Counted from the stretch's first letter, positions 1-8,833 are shown. The stretch: DNA of 64,000 bases from Clostridia bacterium (GCA_017543285.1 JAFYGK010000032.1:62001-126000), one strand, 5' to 3'. Notes: generated from the sequence alone by a model not told the origin. Numbers and translations are program-made.

Positions 1-1474
1 TGTAGGATATCTCCTTTAATTTAAGCGAGCCTTCGAGACTGACGGCATAATCGAGATTGCGCCCGATAAAGAAGATGTTTTTTTCGTTGTAGTGCAGCGA
101 CGCGTAATACTGTATATCATCGCGCTTATCTAAAATGGACTGTATCTTCCCGGGCAGAGAGAGCAGCTCACGAAGCATCTCTATCTCCTCTTCGGCGCTG
201 AGCAGTCCGGTTTCCTGCGCCATGTATATGCCGAGCAGATATAAAACGGCAAGCTGACAGGAATATGCCTTGGTTGTCGCGACGGCTATCTCCGGCCCTG
301 CCCATGTGTAAATAACATCGTCTGCCGCCTTTGCTATCGAGCTGCCCAGCACGTTTACCACCGCGAGAGTGCGCGCCCCCAGCTTTTTGGCCTCGGCCAT
401 GGCGGCTCTTGTGTCGGCCGTTTCGCCCGATTGGCTGATAACTATGACGAGCGTTTTGTCGGTGACGAGCGGAGAACGGTATCTGAATTCACTTGCGAGA
501 TCGACGTCCACCGTCTTTTTGACCAGTCTTTCCAGAACATATTTACCGACCATGCCGACGTGATAGGCGCTTCCGCACGCGACGATGTAAATTTTGTCGA
601 TGTCGCTTATCTGCTGCGCCGTCAGCTCAATATCATCCAGACGGACTCTGCCATCCTTTATGCGGCTTTCTATCGTATCGGCGATAGCCTTGGGCTGCTC
701 CATGATCTCCTTTATCATGAAGTGCTCATAGCCTCCCTTTTCGGCGGCGTCGGCGTCCCAGTCTATATGGACGAGCTCCTTTTCGACCGCCTCGTGGTCG
801 AAGTTGTAAATGGTGACCCCGTCGCGGTGCAGGAAGATTATTTCCTTTTCGTCGGGGTAATAGACCTCGCGCGTTCTGTTGAGGATGGCCGGAACGTCGG
901 AGGCGATAAAGTAGCCGTTTTCGGCCACGCCGATAATGAGCGGGCTGTCCTTGCGCACGGCTACTATCTCGTCTGGATTGTCCCTGTCGATAACGCCCAG
1001 GGCGTAGCTGCCCTCGACGCGGTTGAGCACCTTGACCATGGTATCGAAAATATCGCCGTTGTAGTAGTATTCCACCATCTGGGCGATGACCTCAGTGTCG
1101 GTGTCGGAGACAAAGGAGACTCCGCGCGAGATGAGCTTGTTTTTAAGCTCCATGTAGTTTTCTATAATGCCGTTGTGTATGACGGCAAAACGCTCGGATG
1201 TGCTCAGATGCGGGTGCGCGTTGGTGTCGGAGGGAGCCCCGTGGGTAGCCCAGCGGGTGTGACCGATGCCGACGGTGCCCTTTATGTCCGCGCCGCCGTG
1301 TATCATATCGCTGAGCACCGCCAGTTTGCCCTTTGATTTTACGACTTCGAGCCGCTGCCCGTTGAATACGGCGACTCCGGCCGAGTCATAGCCCCTGTAC
1401 TCCAGACGGGAAAGTCCGTCGATAAGCACAGGAGCCGCCTGTTCATTTCCGATGTAACCGACAATTCCGCACAT
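1..1474 (-). CDS. glmS: Glutamine-fructose-6-phosphate aminotransferase (3' end outside window)
   Basis: Makes glucosamine-6-phosphate from fructose-6-phosphate and glutamine, the first step towards UDP-GlcNAc for peptidoglycan. The start at 1474 gives MCGIVGYIGN, so after Met removal Cys becomes the N-terminal nucleophile of the class II glutaminase domain; HTRWATHG near residue 75 is the second family signature. The two SIS (isomerase) domains follow from about residue 280. About 490 of the usual ~600 residues are present and the C-terminus runs off the left edge. A strong AGGAGG lies just upstream. I see no glmS ribozyme in the 94 bases before it. Identification is secure. Confidence 0.97.
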   Translation of the reverse strand, partial: MCGIVGYIGNEQAAPVLIDGLSRLEYRGYDSAGVAVFNGQRLEVVKSKGKLAVLSDMIHGGADIKGTVGIGHTRWATHGAPSDTNAHPHLSTSERFAVIHNGIIENYMELKNKLISRGVSFVSDTDTEVIAQMVEYYYNGDIFDTMVKVLNRVEGSYALGVIDRDNPDEIVAVRKDSPLIIGVAENGYFIASDVPAILNRTREVYYPDEKEIIFLHRDGVTIYNFDHEAVEKELVHIDWDADAAEKGGYEHFMIKEIMEQPKAIADTIESRIKDGRVRLDDIELTAQQISDIDKIYIVACGSAYHVGMVGKYVLERLVKKTVDVDLASEFRYRSPLVTDKTLVIVISQSGETADTRAAMAEAKKLGARTLAVVNVLGSSIAKAADDVIYTWAGPEIAVATTKAYSCQLAVLYLLGIYMAQETGLLSAEEEIEMLRELLSLPGKIQSILDKRDDIQYYASLHYNEKNIFFIGRNLDYAVSLEGSLKLKEISY

Positions 1475-1529
1475 ATCGTCCTCCTGATAATTAATCAAAT
1501 AAAGTATCGGACAAACAGCTTTTATGATG

Positions 1530-1580
1530 GATTCTGAGATTGCCGGCGCCGTAACGCCGAGCCGGTCCTATCTCAGAATC
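1530..1580. repeat. 11-bp perfect inverted repeat with nested inner stem
   Basis: GATTCTGAGAT (1530-1540) is matched exactly by ATCTCAGAATC (1570-1580). The 29 bases between contain a second CCGGC/GCCGG pairing, so the whole folds as a stacked hairpin. It overlaps the stop codon of the unknown membrane protein gene and lies upstream of glmS on the same (minus) strand. There is no clear T-run, so it may be a processing or mRNA-stability structure rather than a terminator. Confidence 0.6.
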
Positions 1581-2230
1581 AAAAGCTCAGGGTTATCATT
1601 TATGTATGCTCTCATGCATTCAAATATTTCTCTGTATGAAAGCTTACCGGGGTTTTGATTGGGAGTAAACTTCAATCTTTGACCATAAAACTTTTTATCG
1701 AACTTTATCATGTTTGTCCTGTATAAAAATCTGTCGTTTCTGGTGGGGACATCAAAAAAATATCCGACGGCAGTATAGTATCCCTTATCCGTATTGGAAA
1801 TAGAGTAAACCCTGCCGTAACCCTGCGGTTCGTGTTCCTGGCTGCTTGTAGTGATATAAAAGAACCCCGATTTGCCGTCATCCACAAATTTTTCCGTAAA
1901 AAACTTGACGTTTGACGAGCCGTCTTCGTTATAGTTGATGCCGTTAAACTGATAACAACCGTTTTTGTATTCAAGCCTGCAAACCGAAATCCTTCTTTGA
2001 AGGTCGGGAATAATCTGAATCCATATGCCCTCATATTTCCTGTACTGCCTGAAAGGTTTGGTGCTGTATATAAGGTACAGGATCAAAGCCGTAAGAGCGT
2101 AGGAAACGATTATGACGATTATCCTTTTGATTATGGACTGGTCTGTTCCGAACAGCAATTGGATGATTGCCGTTATAACAACAGGAATTATTGCCAGCAA
2201 TATCTGCCGTATCGTTTTTGTTTTTTCCAT
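1568..2230 (-). CDS. Unknown membrane protein with two N-terminal helices
   Basis: A 220-residue protein I do not recognise. Two hydrophobic segments (about residues 9-27 and 35-56) form a helical hairpin; the remaining ~160 residues are soluble, with aromatic- and charge-rich beta-like stretches. The start at 2230 is supported by GAGGAG ten bases upstream. It sits between purA and glmS on the same strand, with 190 bases separating it from purA, so it may have its own promoter. The arrangement resembles two-helix anchors carrying a cytoplasmic sensor domain, but no function can be assigned. Confidence 0.75.
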   Translation of the reverse strand: MEKTKTIRQILLAIIPVVITAIIQLLFGTDQSIIKRIIVIIVSYALTALILYLIYSTKPFRQYRKYEGIWIQIIPDLQRRISVCRLEYKNGCYQFNGINYNEDGSSNVKFFTEKFVDDGKSGFFYITTSSQEHEPQGYGRVYSISNTDKGYYTAVGYFFDVPTRNDRFLYRTNMIKFDKKFYGQRLKFTPNQNPGKLSYREIFECMRAYINDNPELLILR

Positions 2231-2420
2231 GCCGCTTTCTCCTCATTTTCGTTTCTGCGCTTACAATAATCAGAGCGTCATAAACCGTATTTCCCAAAAC
2301 CGTTTATGATTTCAGCGAAGCAGAAGGCGCAAACGCAATCCCCGGATTAAGGTTCCCTCTCCGTTTTCAAGAGGCTTTATTGAAAAACATATACGCAATG
2401 TTGTTTTCCGCAGCCGTTCA

Positions 2421-3695
2421 TTACCTGTAAATAATGTCCCTGCGGTTGGGCCCGTTCGATACCATAGTGATGGGCACGCCGAGCTGCTTTTCAATGAATT
2501 TGACATATTCCTGCGCCTTTTGCGGCAGCTTGTCAAATTCGGTTATGCCGGATATGTCACAGTGCCAGCCGTCGAGCACCTCGAGAACGGGCTTGCACTT
2601 TTCAAGTATCGGCGTGCAGGGGAAGTCCTTGAGTATTTCTCCGTTATATTCGTAGCCGACGCAGACCGGTATCTTTTCAAGATAGCCCAGCGCGTCGAGA
2701 ACGGTGAGGACGACCTCGGTCGCGCCCTGCGCTTCGCAGCCGTAGCGGGAAGCGACGCAGTCAAACCAGCCCATTCTTCTGGGTCTGCCGGTGGTCGCGC
2801 CGTATTCGCCGGCGTCGCCGCCGTGGCTTCTCATCAGACTTGCGTCTTCGTCAAATATTTCGCTGACAAACGCGCCCGCGCCGACGGCGCTGGAATACGC
2901 CTTTACGACGGTGACGACGCTTGTGATCTCATACGGCGGTATGCCCGCGCCGACAGCGCCGTAGCCTGCAAGCGTCGAGCTGGATGTGACCATCGGATAA
3001 ATGCCGTGGTCGGGGTCCTTGAGCGAGCCCAGCTGACCCTCGAGAAGGATGTTTTTGCCTTCCTTCAGGGCGTCTCTGAGATAGATATGGGTGTTTGCGA
3101 CGAATGGCTTTATCATGTCCCTGTATTCCATTAGGGTGTTGAAAAGCTCATCCTCGTCGATGGGCTGCTCGCCGTAAAGCTCGCGCATGAGCACGTTTTT
3201 CTGCTCTAAGACGGTTTTGAGTCTTGCCCTGAGCAGCTCCCCATCGAACAGCTCGCATACCTCGAAGCCGATTTTGGCGTATTTGTCCGAATAAAAGGGC
3301 GCTATGCCCGATTTTGTCGAGCCGAAGGAGCGCTTTGCAAGGCGCTTTTCCTCGAGCTGGTCGAACAGCACATGATAGGGCATGACTATCTGCGCGCGCT
3401 CGGATACAAGCAGCTTCGGAGCGGGAACGCCGCGCTCGATTACGCTGTTGTACTCCTTGATGAGCGCGGGTATGTTGAGTGCCACGCCGTTGCCTATGAT
3501 ATTAACGGTATTATCGTTGAAAACGCCCGACGGGAGAAGATGCAGGGAGAATTTTCCGTAATCGTTGATTATCGTGTGTCCGGCGTTTGCGCCGCCCTGG
3601 AATCTTATGACGATGTCAGCCTTTTCGGCAAACATATCGGTTATCTTGCCCTTGCCTTCGTCGCCCCAGTTGGCGCCGACTATTGCTCTTACCAT
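2421..3695 (-). CDS. purA: Adenylosuccinate synthetase
   Basis: Converts IMP, aspartate and GTP to adenylosuccinate, the first committed step to AMP. The 424-residue length is normal. The N-terminal P-loop-like motif GDEGKGK (residues 12-18), the GGANAGHT motif with the catalytic His near residue 41, and the closing GPNRRDII stretch are all intact. Start at 3695 follows a GAGGTG site. It lies 118 bases downstream of purB on the same strand; the two enzymes catalyse the two consecutive IMP-to-AMP steps and are probably cotranscribed. Confidence 0.97.
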   Translation of the reverse strand: MVRAIVGANWGDEGKGKITDMFAEKADIVIRFQGGANAGHTIINDYGKFSLHLLPSGVFNDNTVNIIGNGVALNIPALIKEYNSVIERGVPAPKLLVSERAQIVMPYHVLFDQLEEKRLAKRSFGSTKSGIAPFYSDKYAKIGFEVCELFDGELLRARLKTVLEQKNVLMRELYGEQPIDEDELFNTLMEYRDMIKPFVANTHIYLRDALKEGKNILLEGQLGSLKDPDHGIYPMVTSSSTLAGYGAVGAGIPPYEITSVVTVVKAYSSAVGAGAFVSEIFDEDASLMRSHGGDAGEYGATTGRPRRMGWFDCVASRYGCEAQGATEVVLTVLDALGYLEKIPVCVGYEYNGEILKDFPCTPILEKCKPVLEVLDGWHCDISGITEFDKLPQKAQEYVKFIEKQLGVPITMVSNGPNRRDIIYR

Positions 3696-3813
3696 TTAAA
3701 TGCACCTCATTAAATTTATTTAAATATCCAAATGCCGATCATCAGCCGTCTCTTTGAGGAGAAGGCAATATCTCCGAACTAAAGAACCCGGCCGCGAAAC
3801 GGTTTTTTCTTTC

Positions 3814-5247
3814 TTACACCGTTATCTCGTCCGCCTCAACGGTTTCGCCGTACTTTTCTATTGCCGGAAATACATAGTCCCTCAAAAATTCCTCGGTCTG
3901 CTGGGGCGCGCGGCCCACGTTGTTTTCGGGGCGAAGGATTCCGGAAAGCTCCTCGCGCGTCGTCATGAATATTTCGTCGGCTGCAATTCTGTCAAGCAGA
4001 TCATTGGAGAGACCCTCGGATTTTACGCGTTTGCCGGCTTCCATGGAATGAATCCTTACGCGCTCATGAAGCTGCTGACGGTCGCCGCCCTTTTTAACGG
4101 CGTCCATCATTATGTTTTCGGTTGCCATGAAGGGCAGCTCGCTCATGAGCCTCTGCTCGATTACCTTGGGATAGACCACAAGACCGTCGGCGACGTTTAT
4201 GTAAAGATTGAGTATTCCGTCAATCGCCAAAAATGATTGCGCGACGGTTATTCTCTTGTTGGCGCTGTCGTCCAGCGTTCTTTCGAACCACTGTGTGGAA
4301 GCGGTCATTGCCGGATTCATGGCGTTTGCCATAACGTAACGCGAAAGCGACGCGATTCGCTCGGAACGCATGGGGTTTCTTTTGTAAGCCATGGCCGACG
4401 AGCCTATTTGATTTTTTTCAAACGGTTCCTCGATTTCCTTCAAATGCTGCAAAAGTCTTATGTCGTTGGAGAATTTTGCCGCGCTCTGCGCGACGCCCGA
4501 AAGAATGTTGAGATACTGGCTGTCGATCTTTCTGGAATAGGTCTGCCCCGATACCGGATAAACGTCGCTGTAACCCATTTTTTCGGCGATAAGCGCATCC
4601 AGCTTCTTGACCTTGTCGGTGTCGCCCTCAAACAGCTCCATGAAGGAGGCCTGCGTTCCGGTCGTACCCTTGCAGCCCAGAAGCCTTGCGTTATCCAGCG
4701 CGTGATTGATTTCCTCCAGATCGAGCAGAAGATCCTGCATCCAGAGAGTCGCACGTTTTCCTACTGTGGTCGGCTGAGCCGGCTGGAAATGGGTGAATGC
4801 CAGCGTCGGCATGGATTTATAGCGGTCGGCGAATTTTGCCAGAATGCCAAGCAGCTTTATGAGCTTTGCCCTGACAAGACGCAGAGCCTCATGCATGACT
4901 ATGAGGTCGGTGTTGTCCCCTACATAGCAGGAGGTCGCGCCCAGGTGGATTATTCCGGCGGCCTTGGGGCACTGCTGTCCGTAGGCATAGACATGCGCCA
5001 TTACGTCGTGGCGCACCAGTTTTTCGCGGTCGGCGGCAACGTCAAAGTTTATGTCGTCGCGGTTTTCGATGAGCTCGTCTATCTGCTCCTGAGTTATGGG
5101 CAGACCCAGCTCCTTTTCACTTTGCGCCAGAGCTATCCACAGCCTGCGGAAGGTGCGGAACTTTTTCTCATTGGAGAAAAGGCGCTGCATTTCCTTGCCT
5201 GCGTATCGGTCGGTCAGCGGATTGCGGTAATATTCGTTTGGGTTCAT
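3814..5247 (-). CDS. purB: Adenylosuccinate lyase
   Basis: Cleaves adenylosuccinate to AMP plus fumarate, and SAICAR to AICAR in de novo purine synthesis. The 477-residue protein has the fumarase/aspartase superfamily signature GSSAMAYKRNP at residues 282-292, and the conserved THFQPAQPT block near 152-160. It is the upstream gene of a purB-purA pair. The 5' flank (5250-5340) is very AT-rich and should hold the minus-strand promoter, but I cannot pick a clean -35/-10 pair. The identification itself is secure. Confidence 0.97.
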   Translation of the reverse strand: MNPNEYYRNPLTDRYAGKEMQRLFSNEKKFRTFRRLWIALAQSEKELGLPITQEQIDELIENRDDINFDVAADREKLVRHDVMAHVYAYGQQCPKAAGIIHLGATSCYVGDNTDLIVMHEALRLVRAKLIKLLGILAKFADRYKSMPTLAFTHFQPAQPTTVGKRATLWMQDLLLDLEEINHALDNARLLGCKGTTGTQASFMELFEGDTDKVKKLDALIAEKMGYSDVYPVSGQTYSRKIDSQYLNILSGVAQSAAKFSNDIRLLQHLKEIEEPFEKNQIGSSAMAYKRNPMRSERIASLSRYVMANAMNPAMTASTQWFERTLDDSANKRITVAQSFLAIDGILNLYINVADGLVVYPKVIEQRLMSELPFMATENIMMDAVKKGGDRQQLHERVRIHSMEAGKRVKSEGLSNDLLDRIAADEIFMTTREELSGILRPENNVGRAPQQTEEFLRDYVFPAIEKYGETVEADEITV

Positions 5248-5427
5248 TATTAATAATCATCCTTTACGGTTTTTTACACAACTTTTCACAATATTATATT
5301 TTAATATAATATCGCAAAAAAGTAAATGGTAATTGACGATATCATTTGAATTAAACCGGTTAATTTTTATGCAGAAGTATCAATCAGGATAAATAGCTGT
5401 TACGCGATTCTTTTTTTTGCCGGCCTA

Positions 5428-5488
5428 TTGACAACCGCCGACACAGGTGCTATAATCAATTTAACATATGAATAGATGTACATATGTT
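5428..5488 (+). promoter_or_regulatory. Consensus promoter with ArsR-type operator at the start site
   Basis: TTGACA (5428-5433) and TATAAT (5451-5456) are perfect consensus boxes with a 17-bp spacer. Immediately downstream AACATATG (5463-5470) and CATATGTT (5481-5488) form a perfect 8-bp inverted repeat with a 10-base centre, over the expected transcription start. SmtB/CadC-family repressors bind AT-rich interrupted palindromes in this position, so this is the likely autoregulatory site of the ArsR gene downstream. Confidence 0.85.
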
Positions 5489-5637
5489 TAAAGCAGATTT
5501 GGAAAACCCGCTTTTATATCGGGCGAAAGCCCGGAATCATACTGTCGAAAACGCGGGGACAAGACTGACGGCATGAAAACGAAGCAGCCGCCTTTGGCGG
5601 CTCAGAATCATCAATCTGTTTATTCCGGAGGCTTCTT
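5489..5637 (+). other. Structured 5' leader of the metal-resistance operon
   Basis: About 150 transcribed bases separate the operator from the repressor start. Two strong hairpins are visible: CGGGC-GAAA-GCCCG (5520-5533, a GNRA tetraloop) and AGCCGCC-TTT-GGCGGCT (5586-5602). Neither is followed by a T-run. I could not match the leader to a metal riboswitch that I know. Confidence 0.45.
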
Positions 5638-6039
5638 ATGGATAACATAAATAATCCGCACTGCGACCGTCAATCCGAGTGCGGCAACATTGAGCTTTGC
5701 GAAAGCTGCGTATATCACACCGATGTAATCGAGCACGCCAAGGGCAATATGCCCGACGACGAGGTGCTTTACGATCTGGCTGAGATATTCCGTGTTTTCG
5801 GTGATACGACAAGGATAAAAATACTCTGGCTGCTCTTTTCCGACGAAATGTGCGTCTGCGATATGGCCGAGCTGCTCAACATGAACCAGTCGGCGATATC
5901 CCATCAGCTTCGTCTGCTGAGAAACGCCCGCCTGGTGCGCAGCCGCCGCGACGGAAAACAGGTCTTTTATTCGCTGGACGACGAGCATGTCCGCGAAATA
6001 TTCGACAAGGGTCTGGCGCATATTCAGGAGAGGAGATAG
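5638..6039 (+). CDS. ArsR/SmtB-family metal-sensing repressor (CadC-like)
   Basis: A 133-residue winged-helix repressor expected to leave its operator when Zn, Cd or Pb binds. Two metal-site signatures are visible. The first is C72-V-C74 in the helix before the recognition HTH, together with Cys 9, 15, 21 and 24 at the N-terminus, as in CadC. The second is the alpha-5 set D115-x-H117...H128-x-x-E131, spaced exactly as in SmtB/CzrA. The HTH lies at about residues 76-100. The start follows GGAGG with a seven-base gap. Its stop is three bases before the ATPase start, so the two are cotranscribed and probably translationally coupled. Confidence 0.93.
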   Translation: MDNINNPHCDRQSECGNIELCESCVYHTDVIEHAKGNMPDDEVLYDLAEIFRVFGDTTRIKILWLLFSDEMCVCDMAELLNMNQSAISHQLRLLRNARLVRSRRDGKQVFYSLDDEHVREIFDKGLAHIQERR

Positions 6040-6042
6040 GGC

Positions 6043-8178
6043 ATGATGGCAGATATCATAGGACGCAGACCGGATCCTGAACCTGCCGAACGCCGCGGAC
6101 CTGTTCATTCGGCCGAAGAGACAGATAAATCTGCAGTGGAGAGCGTCGTTCTTCCGAACGCAGGTTCGAAACAATGCGGATGCTGCCATCATGAGCATGC
6201 TCACATCCATTCGCATATCGGCGCCGCCGACGGCGGATGCCGCGCTGCCGCCCGTCCTCAAACACATCCTTCCGATCACGGTCATGACCGTGACGATGAC
6301 AATGACGATAACTGCGGCTGCGGGTGCGATTGCGGCTGCGGCTGCCCGCACGGTGAGAGCGGCGATGAAAACCGCACGCCGGAAATAATCAAAATCTGTG
6401 TTAATGCGGCGCTTGTTATCGCAGGCGTCGTGCTGAGCGCGCTCGGTCTTGAAATTCCCGCGCTCATAGCATACATTGCCGGCGCTGTGTCCGGCGGATA
6501 CTCAATATTTATAAAAGGCGTGAAAAGCCTTTTAAGACTCGACATAAACGAAAACCTGCTGATGACTATTTCGGTTATAGCCGCGTTTTTCATCGGCGAA
6601 GCCTTTGAGGGTGCGATGGTTACGCTGCTTTTCGGTATCGGTGAAATGCTGGAGGATATAGCGGTCGACCGCTCACAAAAGCGTATAGAGAGTCTGTCGG
6701 AAATACGCCCGGATACGGCCAATCTGCTTCTCGGCGACGGAACGACGGCCGAAACCGATGCGCGGCAGATAGCGGTCGGCGACGTCATCGTTATCGCTCC
6801 CTTTGAACGGGTTCCGCTTGACGGCTGCGTTATCGAGGGAGAGGGCGAGCTTGACGCTTCGGCGATAACCGGCGAAAGCCTGCCCAAAACCGTCAATGCC
6901 GGAGACACGGTCATGTCCGGCATGATGAACGGCCCGACGCTGCTCAAAGTAAGGGTCTCGGCAGGATTCAGGGATTCTGCCGCGTCGCGCATACTGGCTA
7001 TGGTGGAAAAGGCATCGTCCAAAAAAGGAAGCACCGAAAAGCTGATATCACGCTTTGCGAAAATATATACCCCCATCGTGGCGGTCCTCGCGGTGATAAC
7101 CGCATTTCTGGCGCCGCTGCTCGGTCTGGGCGAGCTTTCCGACTGGGTACACCGCGCGCTGGTCTTCCTCGTCGCGTCCTGCCCCTGCGCGATCGTTATT
7201 TCTGTGCCGCTCTGCTTCTATGCGGGAATCGGCGCGGCCTCCAAAAAGGGCATTCTGGTCAAGGGCAGCCGTTTCATCGAAACCGTTGCGGCAGCGGACA
7301 CCGTGGTTTTCGACAAGACCGGAACGCTGACCGAGGGTGAATTGAGCGTGACTCAGATCAAATGCGCCGACGGAATCAGCGAAAAAGCGCTGCTCGCCGC
7401 CGCGTGCGCCGCCGAAGCATATTCCGATCATCCTGTTGCGGCGGCAATAAAAAAGAGCGCAAAAGAGCGAGGCATAGCCACGCCTGGCGCGGAAAACCAT
7501 GAGGAAGTCCCGGGCAACGGCGTCAGAGCCGAAGTGAGCGGACAGGTCATCGAATGCTCGAAGAACATCCCCGACGGCGACAACGATTGGAGCGACGCCT
7601 CGGTCGTTGTCAGGATAAACGGCAAAACAGCCGGCGCCTTTGTGATAGAAAGCCGTCTGCGCTCCGACGCGGGACAGACGGTGGAAAGCCTCAGACAGCT
7701 GGGCATCGGCAGGATAGCCATGCTGACCGGCGATGCAAAATTGCCTGCGGAAAAGACTGCCGCCGGTTGCGGGATCAACGACGTCCACGCTTCGCTCATG
7801 CCTGAGGATAAGCTTCGCAAAATGCAGGAAATTGCTCAGAGCGGCACGACTATTTTTGTCGGCGACGGTATAAACGACGCGCCCGTCCTTTCCTTCGCAG
7901 ACACGGGGGTTGCAATGGGTCTGGGCACCGACGCCGCGATAGAAAACGCCGACATGGTACTTTCATTTGACAGGCTGAGCGATCTGCCCGCGGCAATCAG
8001 GCTTTTCCGCAGAGTATGCCGCAGGGCTAAAGCAAACATAGCCTTTGCGCTGCTGGTAAAGCTCGTCGTTCTTGTACTCGCGGTGCTGGGTATTGCTCCC
8101 ATGTGGCTGGCGGTATTCGCCGACGTAGGCGTGACGCTGATTGCGGTGATAAATTCCGCGCTGCTGATGAGAGGGTAG
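6043..8178 (+). CDS. P1B-type heavy-metal-exporting ATPase with His/Cys-rich N-terminus
   Basis: A 711-residue ATP-driven metal exporter of the Zn/Cd/Pb group. Visible motifs: transmembrane metal site CPC (380-382), phosphorylation motif DKTGTLTEG (Asp about 424), the P1B-specific HP dipeptide in YSDHPVA, and the hinge GDGINDAP. Instead of a ferredoxin-like HMA domain (GMxCxxC), residues 44-105 form a low-complexity tail with about ten Cys and ten His, including a CGCGCDCGCGC run and an acidic DDDNDD stretch, probably a metal-binding antenna. It partners the ArsR regulator just upstream and is followed by a strong terminator. CadA/ZntA-like, but exact metal specificity is inferred. Confidence 0.94.
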   Translation: MMADIIGRRPDPEPAERRGPVHSAEETDKSAVESVVLPNAGSKQCGCCHHEHAHIHSHIGAADGGCRAAARPQTHPSDHGHDRDDDNDDNCGCGCDCGCGCPHGESGDENRTPEIIKICVNAALVIAGVVLSALGLEIPALIAYIAGAVSGGYSIFIKGVKSLLRLDINENLLMTISVIAAFFIGEAFEGAMVTLLFGIGEMLEDIAVDRSQKRIESLSEIRPDTANLLLGDGTTAETDARQIAVGDVIVIAPFERVPLDGCVIEGEGELDASAITGESLPKTVNAGDTVMSGMMNGPTLLKVRVSAGFRDSAASRILAMVEKASSKKGSTEKLISRFAKIYTPIVAVLAVITAFLAPLLGLGELSDWVHRALVFLVASCPCAIVISVPLCFYAGIGAASKKGILVKGSRFIETVAAADTVVFDKTGTLTEGELSVTQIKCADGISEKALLAAACAAEAYSDHPVAAAIKKSAKERGIATPGAENHEEVPGNGVRAEVSGQVIECSKNIPDGDNDWSDASVVVRINGKTAGAFVIESRLRSDAGQTVESLRQLGIGRIAMLTGDAKLPAEKTAAGCGINDVHASLMPEDKLRKMQEIAQSGTTIFVGDGINDAPVLSFADTGVAMGLGTDAAIENADMVLSFDRLSDLPAAIRLFRRVCRRAKANIAFALLVKLVVLVLAVLGIAPMWLAVFADVGVTLIAVINSALLMRG

Positions 8179-8215
8179 AACGGATTTACGAAATCAGATA
8201 TAAGACGGTGCAATA

Positions 8216-8248
8216 AACAGGCAGGTTTTAAACGACCTGCCTGTTTTG
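8216..8248 (+). terminator. Rho-independent terminator of the metal operon
   Basis: Perfect 11-bp stem AACAGGCAGGT (8216-8226) / ACCTGCCTGTT (8235-8245) with an eight-base loop and trailing Ts, 38 bases after the ATPase stop. Confidence 0.85.
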
Positions 8249-8361
8249 ACAGAAAAATGGGAAATTGATAGTCTATCGGCCCTCTCTCAAAGGAGGGATT
8301 TTAAATATCGCCGGATATGCTGGCGCGATCCCTCGGGTTTTCGCCCTTTTAAGATATACCC

Positions 8362-8404
8362 TTGACAAAACTGTATTAACTGTATATAATCAATATATAC
8401 AGTT
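8362..8404 (+). promoter_or_regulatory. Promoter with a GntR (YtrA-type) operator over the -10 box
   Basis: TTGACA (8362-8367) and TATAAT (8385-8390) are separated by 17 bp. AACTGTATAT (8378-8387) and ATATACAGTT (8395-8404) form a perfect 10-bp inverted repeat overlapping the -10 box, 15 bases before the GTG start. This is the expected arrangement for an autorepressed YtrA-family operon. Confidence 0.85.
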
Positions 8405-8418
8405 TGTGAGGTGACGGC

Positions 8419-8790
8419 GTGAACATATTTATCGACAACAAAAGCGGAACGCCAATCTATAACCAGATATACACCCGGCTTAAAAATCTGATTATAAGCG
8501 GCGAACTCAAAAGAGACGACGCGCTGCCCTCCATACGCGCCCTTGCAAAGGATCTGCGCATCAGCTTCATCACAACAAAGCGAGCCTATGACGAGCTGGA
8601 AAAAGAGGGGTTTGTCTATACCGTTCCTGCGAAGGGCTGCTTTGTGGCGGCGAAAAACACCGAGCTTCTGCGTGAGGAAAACCTCAAGTCCATCGAGGAG
8701 CATATCGACTGCATCGTGCGGCTTGCTGCCTCCTGCAACCTCAGCCGCGAAGAGGTACTGTCGATGGTAAGCTTCGGATTTGAGCAGTAA
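8419..8790 (+). CDS. GntR-family regulator, YtrA subfamily
   Basis: A 123-residue repressor with an N-terminal winged-helix GntR domain (about residues 8-75, ending PAKGCFVA) and only a short C-terminal helical tail for dimerization, the hallmark of the YtrA subfamily. It starts with GTG behind GAGGTG. YtrA regulators usually control an adjacent ABC transporter and respond to cell-envelope stress; here the next two genes are an ABC ATPase and a permease. The operator overlapping its promoter indicates autoregulation of the whole operon. Confidence 0.92.
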   Translation: MNIFIDNKSGTPIYNQIYTRLKNLIISGELKRDDALPSIRALAKDLRISFITTKRAYDELEKEGFVYTVPAKGCFVAAKNTELLREENLKSIEEHIDCIVRLAASCNLSREEVLSMVSFGFEQ

Positions 8791-8833
8791 AAAACAGAAA
8801 CATGCCGCATTTGCGGCAGGATCGGAGAACAAT

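Noticed and set aside
431-1336. 301-codon plus-strand frame
   Set aside because: Shadow of glmS; composition and lack of start signals argue against a gene.
1475-1567. glmS ribozyme
   Set aside because: The 94 bases upstream of glmS are too short and lack the conserved ribozyme core.
5489-5637. Cobalamin, manganese or NiCo riboswitch
   Set aside because: The leader shows hairpins but I could not place the conserved cores of these classes; listed only as an unassigned structured leader.
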